Shown here: piece after piece, positions 1 through 8,111 of the stretch
How the letters are laid out: each line of letters begins with the position of its first letter
Numbering within the stretch: the first letter of the stretch is position 1
Origin: an uncultured Eubacteriales bacterium
GTDB taxonomy: Bacteria > Bacillota > Clostridia > Christensenellales > CAG-138
Direction: 5' to 3'
Assembly: GCA_900547135.1 (NCBI GenBank)
Contig: URFJ01000012.1
Span: 1 to 26,224, forward strand
Length of the DNA stretch: 26,224 bases
Notes under the pieces: model-generated
The model's input: the letters and a program-made list of their open reading frames with translations, nothing else
Told to the model about the DNA's origin: nothing
Databases searched by the model: none
Translations under genes and position numbers: made by a program

Positions 1-481
1 AGGTAATCCTTACATCCTCAACTGGGAATACATACGCTTCGCGCATATAATCTACGATTACCGCCGGTTTAAGCCTTCTAAGCCTAAATTCCGCATACAT
101 TTCATGAGCAAACCTTTCAGGCCTTGATATCAGGAAACCAAAGCTGCCGCTTAGAAGCGCGCCACATTCCTCCCTGCTAAGGCCGATAGATTCCTTCATA
201 ATATATCCATCGTCCTTGTTCTTCCTTTCAAGCTTTATTACCTCATCCGAAAGGCCGTATATTCGCAGGCGTACCTTGCTCCTACCGTCAAATCCTGATA
301 ATTTGTCCCTCATGGCGCTGTCTTCCGGATCGTCGAAATACAGGCTACGTATCTCGTACTCTCCATATTCATTGGCGTTTTCATCCACAGCCATGGTTTT
401 CTTAAGCCGTTGCGAAAGTAGCATATACTCACTTTCGTTTATATAGTATTTTATCTCGTGCCGGTATTTTGGCTTTTTCAT
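1..481 (-). CDS. VTC-domain (polyphosphate polymerase-like) protein, 3' end outside window
   Basis: The 160 visible residues start MKKPKYRHEIKYYI and match the beta-strand pattern of VTC domains, the catalytic tunnel fold of yeast Vtc4 polyphosphate polymerase. Typical basic strands are present: RHEIKYYI near residue 7, IRSLYFDD near 44, KVRLRIYG near 69 and IKLERK near 82. In the family, the basic residues of these strands line a tunnel that binds triphosphate or polyphosphate. The ATG lies 12 bp after the cotH stop with a GGGCGG-type ribosome site between, so the two genes are almost certainly cotranscribed. A VTC gene next to cotH is a recurring pair in Clostridia; the joint function is not established. 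The gene is cut by the window edge, so the C-terminal half, including any membrane region, cannot be assessed. Confidence 0.85.
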   Translation of the reverse strand, partial: MKKPKYRHEIKYYINESEYMLLSQRLKKTMAVDENANEYGEYEIRSLYFDDPEDSAMRDKLSGFDGRSKVRLRIYGLSDEVIKLERKNKDDGYIMKESIGLSREECGALLSGSFGFLISRPERFAHEMYAEFRLRRLKPAVIVDYMREAYVFPVEDVRIT

Positions 482-493
482 CGTTTCACCGCC

Positions 494-3415
494 CTATCCC
501 TGAGTTTCCGGGGCGCTGCCCGGGATGCCGAACAGTTCAACACACTTCTCGCTTGAAAGCCCGAAATACTGCTTAAGATGGTATACAAAGTATGGCTTTC
601 TTGCATCCGCAAAGTCGTTAATCCTGTTAACGGACCTCTCCCAGCCCTCAAACGACATTTCACTCCACAGCTGGGTGTCCCGCTTCATTTCCTCACGTAT
701 GTTGCCCGAAAGCTGGGCTACGCGCGACTTCAGATTTTCAGGAGAGAACACCACATCGGCCATCTTCGCGCATTTTTGCAAAAACAGCTCCTTGAATTCG
801 GGGTTCTTCAGCAGGCCCAGTATAAGCGTGGTTGAAAACCCCTTCCCTACTCCGTGGCCAGCAGGATTCAAGTATTTTGCAACCGCATCAAGCTGATAAC
901 CGCGCATGCCGTTTATGCTTGCGTTCATGGCCCAGCAGAAGTCATACGCTATCCATTGCCACTTCCTCCCTGGCGCTCTCCAGAATTTAATATTTCCCGT
1001 GTCGCTGTTTGCTACATATATCTGCATTGCAGTATACTCAGCAAAGTTGTCCACGTCAACCTGCCCGCAGACATATTCATAGTTTTCCTTATTGGACATA
1101 TCACGCGTCTTTACATACTCAAGCAGTTCAAGATAGTCCTCATTGCTTCCGTTAAGCACATACCCAGCTTTATTGCCGTTTCCCACCAGCAGATCAATGC
1201 TGTCCGGTTCCTGTATGCCATAATGCTGGGCCAGATAATTCACCGTTACCTTCTCCCTCAGGTTGTATACCCCGCGGTAGTTTCCATTTACATATACAAC
1301 GCACTGCCTGTACGCCTGAACCGCTAAATCCGTATGTTCATCCAGCAGGCTGGTTATCGTAACGTCGCGTATTCGCGAGATGGTGCTCTCCTGACCTGAA
1401 GCCCTAAGTATCAGCGACTTATAATCTTCGAAGTCGCGGCTGTCAAAAAACTTATGGTAAAGCCTTGAGTTTCCGAATCCCGCACGGGCAATAAGCGCAA
1501 GTCCCTTTTGTTCCTTCTGTCTCGAATAAGCGCCGAAAATCCTGACTACTCCGTCATCGCCGTATTCATAGGACCCGCTCCCGTCGATCAGGTCAAAATG
1601 GGCGGGTATCTCTATCTCCTGGTTGTAATTTTCATATATATTGTCAAAAGCCGACTGCTCGGTTGCAATGGCTATCACAGGAATTGTATGCGGGCTGTCA
1701 ATAATGTAAGTGGCTGTAGCCGCGTCGCTCTCCAGTTTTCCGTCTGCATATGATACGGCGCGCAGCGCGCATGTCTTTTGAATGGCAATGGGGCCGGTAT
1801 ATGGGGCGTCCGACTGGTTTGGAACCGATCCGTCCAGCGTATAGTACACTGTACAGCCCTCCGGTACCTCAATGCTTACCTGCTGTGAACCCGAATATGC
1901 GCCCGCTTGCACCGTAAGTCCCGGCTTTTGAGCATAGCCGCTGAAGTAGCCCGTGTTTGTGGCGCCTGGTGTTGGCGATTTAAATACTCCGTAGCTTCCG
2001 CTGCCGTCCCTGCCTACGCTCTGGTCGGCGCGAAACCTGGCCGCGGAAAGCTTATCGACGAGCTTGCCGTCCGGCGCATATAAAAAGACCGTCTCACCGG
2101 CGGCAGACAGTTTAAAATTCGCCTCCAGCCCTTCCACATCCTCGCCGGTGCAGGGTATTACCAAGTATCCGCCAGGCGGAATCGTAACATCCGGGAACGT
2201 CCACTTGGCTGGATTCTTTGCGCTGTCCGTAAGGCTGTAGCCCAAAAGGCTTATACCCTGCGCCCCACGGTTATGAAGCTCCACCCAGTCTGGGTAATCG
2301 CTTCGGTTTGAAAGCTTTACGCTGTAATTGGCCCCCAACATTTCGGATATATATAGGTCTCCCGTTACCGCGGAATTGGCCGATTGAAGCAGCGCATAGC
2401 TGGAATCGGAGTTCTGCATGCCTGGCGTGGGCTGCCTGCTCGGCGCAAATTCGCCCGTACCGTCGGGAACCCTGGCCATCGAAACATCGGTTTCCTGCTT
2501 TGAATAGGAATAGCTGTCTATAAGCGCTCCGTTTTGGTCTGACAGCACCACATCCTCCTCATAAGCGCGGAGGCCAAATGGGACATGCACCTCTCCGTTT
2601 TCCATCCTGCCCTCCTCGCCGGAGCAGAATATAAGGAGATAGCCTCCCGCCTGGATAACGGTTCCATCCGGCAGTTGGGCCTTCATCCTGTTTCCCAGAT
2701 CATCGGACACATAGAAACCGCCTAAAACAATTTCCTTGTCCGTTGAGTTATAAAGCTCAATCCAATCGGAATAATTTCCATTGTAATCGGCTATTGTCGA
2801 AGCGTTTGACGCCATAAACTCGTTGATAAAAAGCCCCTCAATGGATTTATCAGCTCCCCTGCCCGCCAGATACTCCTTAAACGCCTGAACCCCTTCTTCT
2901 GTGTTGGGAAAACCTGGCGTTGGCGAGGAAAACTCAACCCACAGTCCGTTGGCTGCGTCCTTTCCAAGCGAAGACCCGCTGGAGGTGGCCCTTAGCGCAA
3001 GGCTTTCTATTATTCGCCCAGTTGTGTCCATGAGCACCAGATCATCCGTAGAGGACAATTTGAACGGGGCGTAAAGCCCATCGCGGGTTTCGCCGCAGCA
3101 AAATACGACCAAATAACCGTTAGCTTCTATTTCCGTGCCCTGCGGGAATACATATTTAACTCCTGAAAGCGCATCGTCGCTGAGACCCCATCCGGAGACG
3201 TCGGCCCTTTCCTTTGAGCCGTTGTGCAGCTCAACCCAATCGTAAAACTTGCCTTCAGCGTCGGGAACTAAACCCTTATTTGACGTCATAACCTCATTTA
3301 TTGATATTGAATAGCTTGATATCCCTCCCGAACCCGAATTGCCTATGATCCATACGACCATAAACACGAATGCGGCGACAAGGACTATTGATATTAAAAA
3401 CTTGCCGATCTTCAT
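494..3415 (-). CDS. CotH-family protein kinase with three lamin-tail domains, membrane anchored
   Basis: A 973-residue protein. An N-terminal membrane segment (about residues 5-25) is followed by three lamin-tail-domain-like repeats, each with an INE/ISE...DWxEL(H/Y)N core (about 38-170, 197-335, 355-485), then a chitobiase C-terminal-like beta domain with the YYTLDGSxP motif (about 497-572), then a CotH kinase domain (about 577-950). CotH proteins are atypical secreted kinases; B. subtilis CotH phosphorylates spore coat proteins. Kinase-like motifs visible here are VYVNGNYRGVYNLREKV (about 707-723), NSDTGNIKFWR (803-813) and AYDFCW (823-828). The usual DxDW appears as DFCW, so the second Asp is Cys827. 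I chose the ATG at 3415 because GGGAGGA precedes it by 6 nt; an upstream in-frame ATG at 3475 has no such site. The long extracytoplasmic domain array suggests a cell-surface role, not necessarily a spore one. The VTC gene follows directly. Confidence 0.88.
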   Translation of the reverse strand: MKIGKFLISIVLVAAFVFMVVWIIGNSGSGGISSYSISINEVMTSNKGLVPDAEGKFYDWVELHNGSKERADVSGWGLSDDALSGVKYVFPQGTEIEANGYLVVFCCGETRDGLYAPFKLSSTDDLVLMDTTGRIIESLALRATSSGSSLGKDAANGLWVEFSSPTPGFPNTEEGVQAFKEYLAGRGADKSIEGLFINEFMASNASTIADYNGNYSDWIELYNSTDKEIVLGGFYVSDDLGNRMKAQLPDGTVIQAGGYLLIFCSGEEGRMENGEVHVPFGLRAYEEDVVLSDQNGALIDSYSYSKQETDVSMARVPDGTGEFAPSRQPTPGMQNSDSSYALLQSANSAVTGDLYISEMLGANYSVKLSNRSDYPDWVELHNRGAQGISLLGYSLTDSAKNPAKWTFPDVTIPPGGYLVIPCTGEDVEGLEANFKLSAAGETVFLYAPDGKLVDKLSAARFRADQSVGRDGSGSYGVFKSPTPGATNTGYFSGYAQKPGLTVQAGAYSGSQQVSIEVPEGCTVYYTLDGSVPNQSDAPYTGPIAIQKTCALRAVSYADGKLESDAATATYIIDSPHTIPVIAIATEQSAFDNIYENYNQEIEIPAHFDLIDGSGSYEYGDDGVVRIFGAYSRQKEQKGLALIARAGFGNSRLYHKFFDSRDFEDYKSLILRASGQESTISRIRDVTITSLLDEHTDLAVQAYRQCVVYVNGNYRGVYNLREKVTVNYLAQHYGIQEPDSIDLLVGNGNKAGYVLNGSNEDYLELLEYVKTRDMSNKENYEYVCGQVDVDNFAEYTAMQIYVANSDTGNIKFWRAPGRKWQWIAYDFCWAMNASINGMRGYQLDAVAKYLNPAGHGVGKGFSTTLILGLLKNPEFKELFLQKCAKMADVVFSPENLKSRVAQLSGNIREEMKRDTQLWSEMSFEGWERSVNRINDFADARKPYFVYHLKQYFGLSSEKCVELFGIPGSAPETQG

Positions 3416-3463
3416 CGACATTCCTCCCATATCGCGCGGGCCATATTCTGCCCGTCTCAAGGT

Positions 3464-3492
3464 AGTATAGCACAAATATGGGAAAATATCAT
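3464..3492 (-). promoter_or_regulatory. Candidate sigma-A promoter of the cotH-VTC operon
   Basis: On the minus strand, ATGATA (3487-3492) and TATACT (3464-3469) are separated by 17 nt. Each hexamer matches the sigma-A consensus at 4 or 5 of 6 positions. The predicted start near 3457 would give a leader of about 42 nt to the ATG at 3415. Confidence 0.4.
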
Positions 3493-3597
3493 AGCATATA
3501 AATGTGACAAAGAATTTTTACATTTGGCATGTTAACAACCCATTTGCGCTTCAATATTATGACACAAATTATTTCCAATATTATTACAGCCGTTACG

Positions 3598-3626
3598 TTG
3601 ACATGTTTCATATTTCTGCCTAGAAT
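3598..3626 (+). promoter_or_regulatory. Strong sigma-A promoter of clpB
   Basis: TTGACA (3598-3603) is a perfect -35 box, spaced exactly 17 nt from TAGAAT (3621-3626), which matches the -10 box at 5 of 6 positions. The predicted start is near 3633, so the clpB mRNA would have an unusually long leader of about 195 nt. I found no CIRCE element and no tandem CtsR heptads near it. Confidence 0.65.
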
Positions 3627-3769
3627 AATTATGTAAGAACTGCCCAATATGTTGGACCGCTTTATTTTACTTGAGCTAACTTTGCCTACCATTGGCAGCA
3701 GCTTAAGCCAAATTGACCGCGAACGTCTATTATAATCATTTTTCGTCAAACATAATGATGACGGGCTGA

Positions 3770-3807
3770 TTCCGATTATGGAGCCGGTTCGTGCTCCATA
3801 ACCGGAA
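3770..3807 (+). promoter_or_regulatory. Hairpin in clpB leader just upstream of the ribosome site
   Basis: TTCCGATTATGGAGC (3770-3784) pairs with GCTCCATAACCGGAA (3793-3807) around an 8-nt loop. The stem is 15 bp with one G.U or mismatch position. It ends 7 nt before AGGAGG (3815-3820). No T-run follows, so it is not a standard terminator. It may be a protein-binding dyad, an mRNA-stabilising stem or part of a temperature-responsive leader. The dyad is seen directly; its function is inferred. Confidence 0.55.
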
Positions 3808-3828
3808 TCCACTCAGGAGGTGTTATAT

Positions 3829-6426
3829 ATGGATCTTAACAATTTTACAAAGAATTCTTTAAAGGCAATAAGCGCCGCGCAGTCGATAGCAATCGACCAT
3901 TCAAACCAGCAGGCGGACCAGGCCCACCTGCTGTATGCGCTGCTGACGCAGGAGGATTCGCTGATAAAGCAGCTGATGATCCGCATGGATGTTGACGCTG
4001 TATCCCTGATAGGGGAAACCGAAAGGCTGATAGACGCCCAGCCCCAGGTAACCGGAACGGGCATAGACCCAAACAAGGTATACATCACAGCTGACCTCAA
4101 TAGGACCCTCCAGGCGGCCGAAAGAGAAATGGAGCGCATGAAGGATGAATTTGTGTCGGTTGAGCACCTTTTTATAGGGATCTGCGATACCCCCGGCGCC
4201 GCCATAAAGGAGCTGTTCAAACGATTTAAAATAGATAAAAAGGACTTTTTAAAAGCGCTTGAAGGCGTACGCGGCAGCGCCAGGGTAACGTCGGATTCGC
4301 CTGAGGAGACTTACGACGCGCTGGGCAAATATGCCCAGGATTTGGTTGAGCTTGCTAAGAAGCAGAAGCTTGACCCGGTAATCGGCCGCGACGGTGAAAT
4401 ACGAAATGTTATCCGCATACTATCAAGAAAGACAAAGAATAATCCGGTGCTAATCGGCGAACCTGGCGTAGGCAAGACCGCAATAGCCGAAGGGCTTGCC
4501 CAGCGTATCGTCAAAGGCGACGTTCCGCAAAACCTAAAGGAACGCCGTATCTTCTCGCTTGATATGGGTGCGCTCATAGCGGGGGCTAAATTCCGCGGCG
4601 AGTTTGAAGAGCGCCTAAAAGCGGTGCTCAATGAGGTAAAAAAGAGCGAAGGCCAGATTATCCTCTTTATAGATGAGCTTCACAACATCGTCGGGGCCGG
4701 CCGTACCGAGGGCTCCATGGACGCGGGCAACCTGCTAAAGCCGATGCTCGCAAGAGGCGAGCTGCATTGTATCGGCGCCACCACCCTGGACGAGTACCGC
4801 AAGTATATTGAGAAGGACGCCGCGCTTTCCAGAAGGTTTCAGCCGGTTACAGTGAACGAACCGACCGTTGAGGACACCATAAGCATACTCAGAGGCCTAA
4901 AAGAGAGGTATGAGGTGTTTCATGGGGTGAAGATTAACGATTCCGCGCTGGTAGAAGCGGCGGTGCTGTCCAACCGCTATATTTCTGAACGTTATCTGCC
5001 AGACAAGGCAATAGATCTGGTCGACGAGGCATGCGCGCTGCTGAGGACTGAAATGGATTCGATGCCAGCCGAGCTTGACGAACTGTCTAGAAGCATAATG
5101 CAGCTTGAGATTGAGGAAGCCGCGCTTGAAAAGGAGACCGACAAGCTCTCCGTTGAGCGCCTGGAAAACCTTCGCCGCCGGCTGGCACAAGAGCGCGAGG
5201 AGTTCAACTCCATGAAGGCGCGGTGGGATAACGAAAAGGACGCGATTAAAAACATAAGGAAACTGCGCGAGGATATTGAAAATTTAAACGCCGAGATGGA
5301 GCGTGCCGAACGCGACTACGACCTTAACCGCGCCGCCGAGCTAAAATACGGCAGACTGCCCGACCTTAAGGCAAAATTGAACGAAGCTGAAAGCGCTTTT
5401 GAGAGGGAACGCGCCAACGGCCTGTTGAGCGACAGGGTGACGCAGGAAGAAATAGCGCAGATCGTTTCCCGCTGGACCGGTATACCGGTAAGCAAGCTCA
5501 TGCAGGGCGAACGCGAAAAGCTGCTTGGCCTTGAAGATATACTCCATAAGCGTGTAATAGGCCAGGACGAGGCCGTAAAGACCGTTACGGACGCGATACT
5601 CAGAACCAGGGCCGGTCTTAAGGACCCGTCAAAGCCAATAGGCAGTTTTCTATTCATGGGACCTACAGGCGTGGGTAAGACCGAGCTTGCAAAGGCGCTG
5701 GCACAGGCGCTGTTTGACGATGAGCGCAATATGGTTAGGATTGATATGTCCGAATATATGGAAAAATATTCCGTATCAAGGCTGATAGGCGCCCCTCCAG
5801 GCTATGTGGGCTATGAGGAGGGCGGCCAGCTTACCGAAGCCGTGCGCCGAAAGCCCTACTGCGTGGTGCTGTTTGATGAAATAGAAAAGGCGCATCCGGA
5901 CGTGTTTAACGTGTTGCTTCAGGTGCTCGACGACGGCCGCCTGACCGACTCGCAGGGAAGGATCGTGGACTTTAAAAACACGGTAATAATACTGACCTCA
6001 AATCTGGGCTCAAGCTACATACTGGACGGCATTGAAAACGGGATCCTGACGGATAAGGCGAAAGAACAGGTATCAAAACTGCTCAAGCAAAATTTCCGCC
6101 CCGAATTTCTCAACCGTATAGATGATATAGTATTCTATACGCCGCTGAGCAAACAGCAGATTTATGAGATAACCGACCTGATGCTTGAGGAGTTAAGAGG
6201 GCGTATGCATACGCTGCGGCTTGGGCTTAGGCTTACGGATGCGGCTAAGGAGTATTTTGCAGAGGCCGGCTATGATCCGCATTATGGGGCAAGGCCGCTG
6301 AAGCGCCTGCTTACAAGCAAGCTAGAAACGCTGATAGCGCGTGAGATAATCGGAAGCGACCCTGTGCCGGACACGGTGTTTACCGTACACTATACGGATG
6401 GGGAGCTGAGGTTAGCCCAAAGCTAA
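3829..6426 (+). CDS. clpB: ClpB protein disaggregase (Hsp100)
   Basis: A full-length 865-residue ClpB, the AAA+ chaperone that works with DnaK to pull polypeptides out of aggregates. Domains in order: N-terminal Clp_N repeats (about 1-150); first ATPase with Walker A GEPGVGKT (210-217) and Walker B IILFIDELHNIVGAG; the coiled-coil M domain (about 400-530, rich in E/K/R heptads), which separates ClpB from ClpC; second ATPase with Walker A GPTGVGKTE (from 611) and Walker B VVLFDEIEKAHPDV; and a C-terminal D2-small domain. I chose the ATG at 3829, 8 nt after AGGAGG; a GTG at 3820 overlaps that site and is unlikely. The gene is monocistronic as far as can be seen, with a strong promoter and a long structured leader. 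No clear T-rich terminator stem follows it. Confidence 0.96.
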   Translation: MDLNNFTKNSLKAISAAQSIAIDHSNQQADQAHLLYALLTQEDSLIKQLMIRMDVDAVSLIGETERLIDAQPQVTGTGIDPNKVYITADLNRTLQAAEREMERMKDEFVSVEHLFIGICDTPGAAIKELFKRFKIDKKDFLKALEGVRGSARVTSDSPEETYDALGKYAQDLVELAKKQKLDPVIGRDGEIRNVIRILSRKTKNNPVLIGEPGVGKTAIAEGLAQRIVKGDVPQNLKERRIFSLDMGALIAGAKFRGEFEERLKAVLNEVKKSEGQIILFIDELHNIVGAGRTEGSMDAGNLLKPMLARGELHCIGATTLDEYRKYIEKDAALSRRFQPVTVNEPTVEDTISILRGLKERYEVFHGVKINDSALVEAAVLSNRYISERYLPDKAIDLVDEACALLRTEMDSMPAELDELSRSIMQLEIEEAALEKETDKLSVERLENLRRRLAQEREEFNSMKARWDNEKDAIKNIRKLREDIENLNAEMERAERDYDLNRAAELKYGRLPDLKAKLNEAESAFERERANGLLSDRVTQEEIAQIVSRWTGIPVSKLMQGEREKLLGLEDILHKRVIGQDEAVKTVTDAILRTRAGLKDPSKPIGSFLFMGPTGVGKTELAKALAQALFDDERNMVRIDMSEYMEKYSVSRLIGAPPGYVGYEEGGQLTEAVRRKPYCVVLFDEIEKAHPDVFNVLLQVLDDGRLTDSQGRIVDFKNTVIILTSNLGSSYILDGIENGILTDKAKEQVSKLLKQNFRPEFLNRIDDIVFYTPLSKQQIYEITDLMLEELRGRMHTLRLGLRLTDAAKEYFAEAGYDPHYGARPLKRLLTSKLETLIAREIIGSDPVPDTVFTVHYTDGELRLAQS

Positions 6427-6546
6427 TTGTGAAATTTGCGCGCCGCTCCATAATATAGGACCAAACGTGGTAAAATTATATAGAAGCTGATGCGCCGGGC
6501 GCATGGAATTCATATAAGCTTGGGTGCGTCTGCGTTTTATGATTCA

Positions 6547-6634
6547 GGCAGGTATCAGCGGCGTCATTTTTGGAACTCCCGCTGCTTTACGCTTGATACT
6601 GCCGCTTTAAAAAGTTTTCATTAATGCGGCGGCA
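6547..6634 (+). promoter_or_regulatory. Leader with two competing stems upstream of the yugP-like gene
   Basis: GGCAGGTATCA (6547-6557) can pair with TGATACTGCC (6594-6603) with one bulged base. The same downstream arm, TGCCGC (6600-6605), can instead pair with GCGGCA (6629-6634), which lies about 6 nt before the AAGGAG ribosome site at 6641. The pairings are mutually exclusive. This could be a translational switch or chance; no known riboswitch class was recognised. The rest of 6427-6652 holds a small ATGCGCC/GGCGCAT palindrome (6490-6504) and no convincing promoter. Confidence 0.3.
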
Positions 6635-6652
6635 GGATGAAAGGAGATACGG

Positions 6653-7360
6653 ATGTTAGGAAACTGGTTTTATTTTTACGGAGGGGACAGCATAATGCTG
6701 TTTGCGCTTCTAGCAGTTCTGGTGCTTGGCATTATCGTTCAGGCCAGGGTGCAGAGCACATATAAAAAATTCTCCAAAATGCGGGCGTCCAGCGGAGTTC
6801 CCGCCAATGAGATGGCGCGGCAACTGCTGCATAATGCCAACAGCGGGGTGTCCATCACACAGGTAAGGGGCAATCTAACCGATCATTTTAATCCAAAAAC
6901 GCATACGGTGGGGCTTTCGGACGCAGTGTATCATTCCGACTCAATCGCCGCACTTGCGGTGGCGGCCCATGAGATCGGCCACGTGATGCAGTATGAGGAC
7001 GATTACCTGCCCATACGGATACGAAACGCCATACTTCCCGTAGCCCAGATAGGGTCGAGCGCTTCGCCGTTTATAGTCATATTGGGTCTTATGTTCGGCT
7101 CCTATGAGGTTGCTATTGCCGGCGTTATCCTGTTTGCGGCCGTGCTCCTGTTTCAGCTTGTAACGCTGCCGGTTGAGTTTAACGCCTCGAACAGGGCGGT
7201 TTCAATGCTGGTAAGCTCCGGATTTATCACCTACGATGAGGAATCCAGCGCGAAAAAGGTGCTGCGCGCCGCCGCGATGACATATGTTGTGGCTGTTCTT
7301 TCAAGCCTTGTTACGCTGCTTAGGCTGCTGCTCATAGCGCGCGGAAGCAGGAGAGACTAA
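6653..7360 (+). CDS. Zinc-dependent membrane protease, YugP family
   Basis: A 235-residue membrane protein of the YugP-type Zn_peptidase_2 family. The zinc motif HEIGH is at residues 106-110 within the family's AVAAHEIGHVMQ sequence. It is flanked by an N-terminal membrane segment (about 14-30) and hydrophobic segments near 133-180 and 210-230. Length and layout fit the family (about 225-235 residues). The physiological substrate is not known; a role in membrane protein turnover is only a suggestion. The start is supported by AAGGAG 6-7 nt upstream of the ATG. The rubredoxin-fusion gene starts 27 bp downstream with its own AAGGAGG, so the two are probably cotranscribed. Confidence 0.9.
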   Translation: MLGNWFYFYGGDSIMLFALLAVLVLGIIVQARVQSTYKKFSKMRASSGVPANEMARQLLHNANSGVSITQVRGNLTDHFNPKTHTVGLSDAVYHSDSIAALAVAAHEIGHVMQYEDDYLPIRIRNAILPVAQIGSSASPFIVILGLMFGSYEVAIAGVILFAAVLLFQLVTLPVEFNASNRAVSMLVSSGFITYDEESSAKKVLRAAAMTYVVAVLSSLVTLLRLLLIARGSRRD

Positions 7361-7387
7361 TATACATATTTTTAAGGAGGCATATTT

Positions 7388-8035
7388 ATGGACGGCACTG
7401 TTCTATACAAACTTTCCTATGGCCTATACGCTATTGGCGCGATGGATCAAAGCCGCATGTGCGGGTGTATTGTCAACACGGTGTTTCAGATAACATCCGA
7501 TGGCGTAATCGCGCTTAGCATGAACCGGAATAACTATACGCATGGACTTATAGAGAGAAACGGCCGCTTCTCGGTAAGCATCCTAAGCGAGGATACGCCC
7601 GCCTCCGTTATTGGCGCTCTTGGCTTTAAGTCGGGCAGGGACGCCGATAAATTCTCGGGGCTTGACGCATATGTTGAAGACGGTCTGCCATTTTTGAGGG
7701 AGAACTCATGCGGTCATCTCGTATGCGATGTAGTGGGCAGTCATGAACAGGGTTCTCATACCGTATTTTTTTCAAAGGTTGCAAATGCGTTTGGCAAAAC
7801 CGATAATCCCCCAATGACGTATGAATATTACCATAGGGTAATAAAGGGCAGCGCGCCTAAAAACGCGCCCACGTACCGCGCTGAGGCTGAGGCGGCGGCC
7901 GAGCCGGAATCCAGCATCAAATATAGATGTACCGTATGCGGTTATATCTATGATGGCGAGCTTGCAAACGAGCCTGACGACTATAGATGCCCGATATGCG
8001 GCGTTTCAAAGGATAGGTTTGTACGGATCGGCTAA
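7388..8035 (+). CDS. hrb: High-molecular-weight rubredoxin (flavin reductase domain fused to rubredoxin)
   Basis: A 215-residue fusion. Residues about 1-155 are a flavin reductase-like FMN-binding split-barrel (start LYKLSYGLYAIGA, then NTVFQITSDG and ALSMNRNNYTHGLI). An Ala/Glu-rich linker (about 160-177) leads to a C-terminal rubredoxin domain with iron ligands Cys181, Cys184, Cys201 and Cys204 in CTVCGYIYDG and CPICGVSKDRF. This is the layout of Hrb from Moorella and other anaerobes, where it passes electrons to oxygen- or NO-reducing flavoproteins or rubrerythrins during oxidative stress. The spacing between the two CxxC motifs is only 16 residues, as in rubrerythrin C-termini; free rubredoxins usually have a much longer loop. 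A likely NAD(P)H-dependent electron donor role follows from the family. It is probably in an operon with the upstream YugP-type gene. Confidence 0.9.
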   Translation: MDGTVLYKLSYGLYAIGAMDQSRMCGCIVNTVFQITSDGVIALSMNRNNYTHGLIERNGRFSVSILSEDTPASVIGALGFKSGRDADKFSGLDAYVEDGLPFLRENSCGHLVCDVVGSHEQGSHTVFFSKVANAFGKTDNPPMTYEYYHRVIKGSAPKNAPTYRAEAEAAAEPESSIKYRCTVCGYIYDGELANEPDDYRCPICGVSKDRFVRIG

Positions 8036-8051
8036 CTATGATTATATTATT

Positions 8052-8092
8052 AAAAGCGGACAAAGGGACTTATGGTCCTTTGTCCGCTTTTT
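8052..8092. terminator. Bidirectional terminator between convergent genes
   Basis: AAAAGCGGACAAAGG (8052-8066) pairs perfectly with CCTTTGTCCGCTTTT (8077-8091). The stem has A-rich and T-rich flanks on both strands, so it can end the hrb transcript (plus) and the nucleotidyltransferase transcript (minus). Confidence 0.9.
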
Positions 8093-8111
8093 AGCTTAAT
8101 CTGCATTCCTC

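Noticed and set aside
854..1327. 157-codon open frame on the plus strand
   Set aside because: It is antisense to the CotH kinase domain, with no ribosome site or family likeness.
3713..3748. Possible CtsR half-sites near TATAAT (TTGACC at 3713 and GTCAAA at 3745)
   Set aside because: CtsR operators are close tandem heptads in one orientation; these are inverted and about 25 nt apart. The TTGACC-TATAAT spacing of 12 nt is also too short for a promoter.
3489..3812. 107-codon minus-strand frame between cotH and clpB
   Set aside because: It runs through the clpB promoter and leader hairpin, has no ribosome site and a composition unlike a folded protein.
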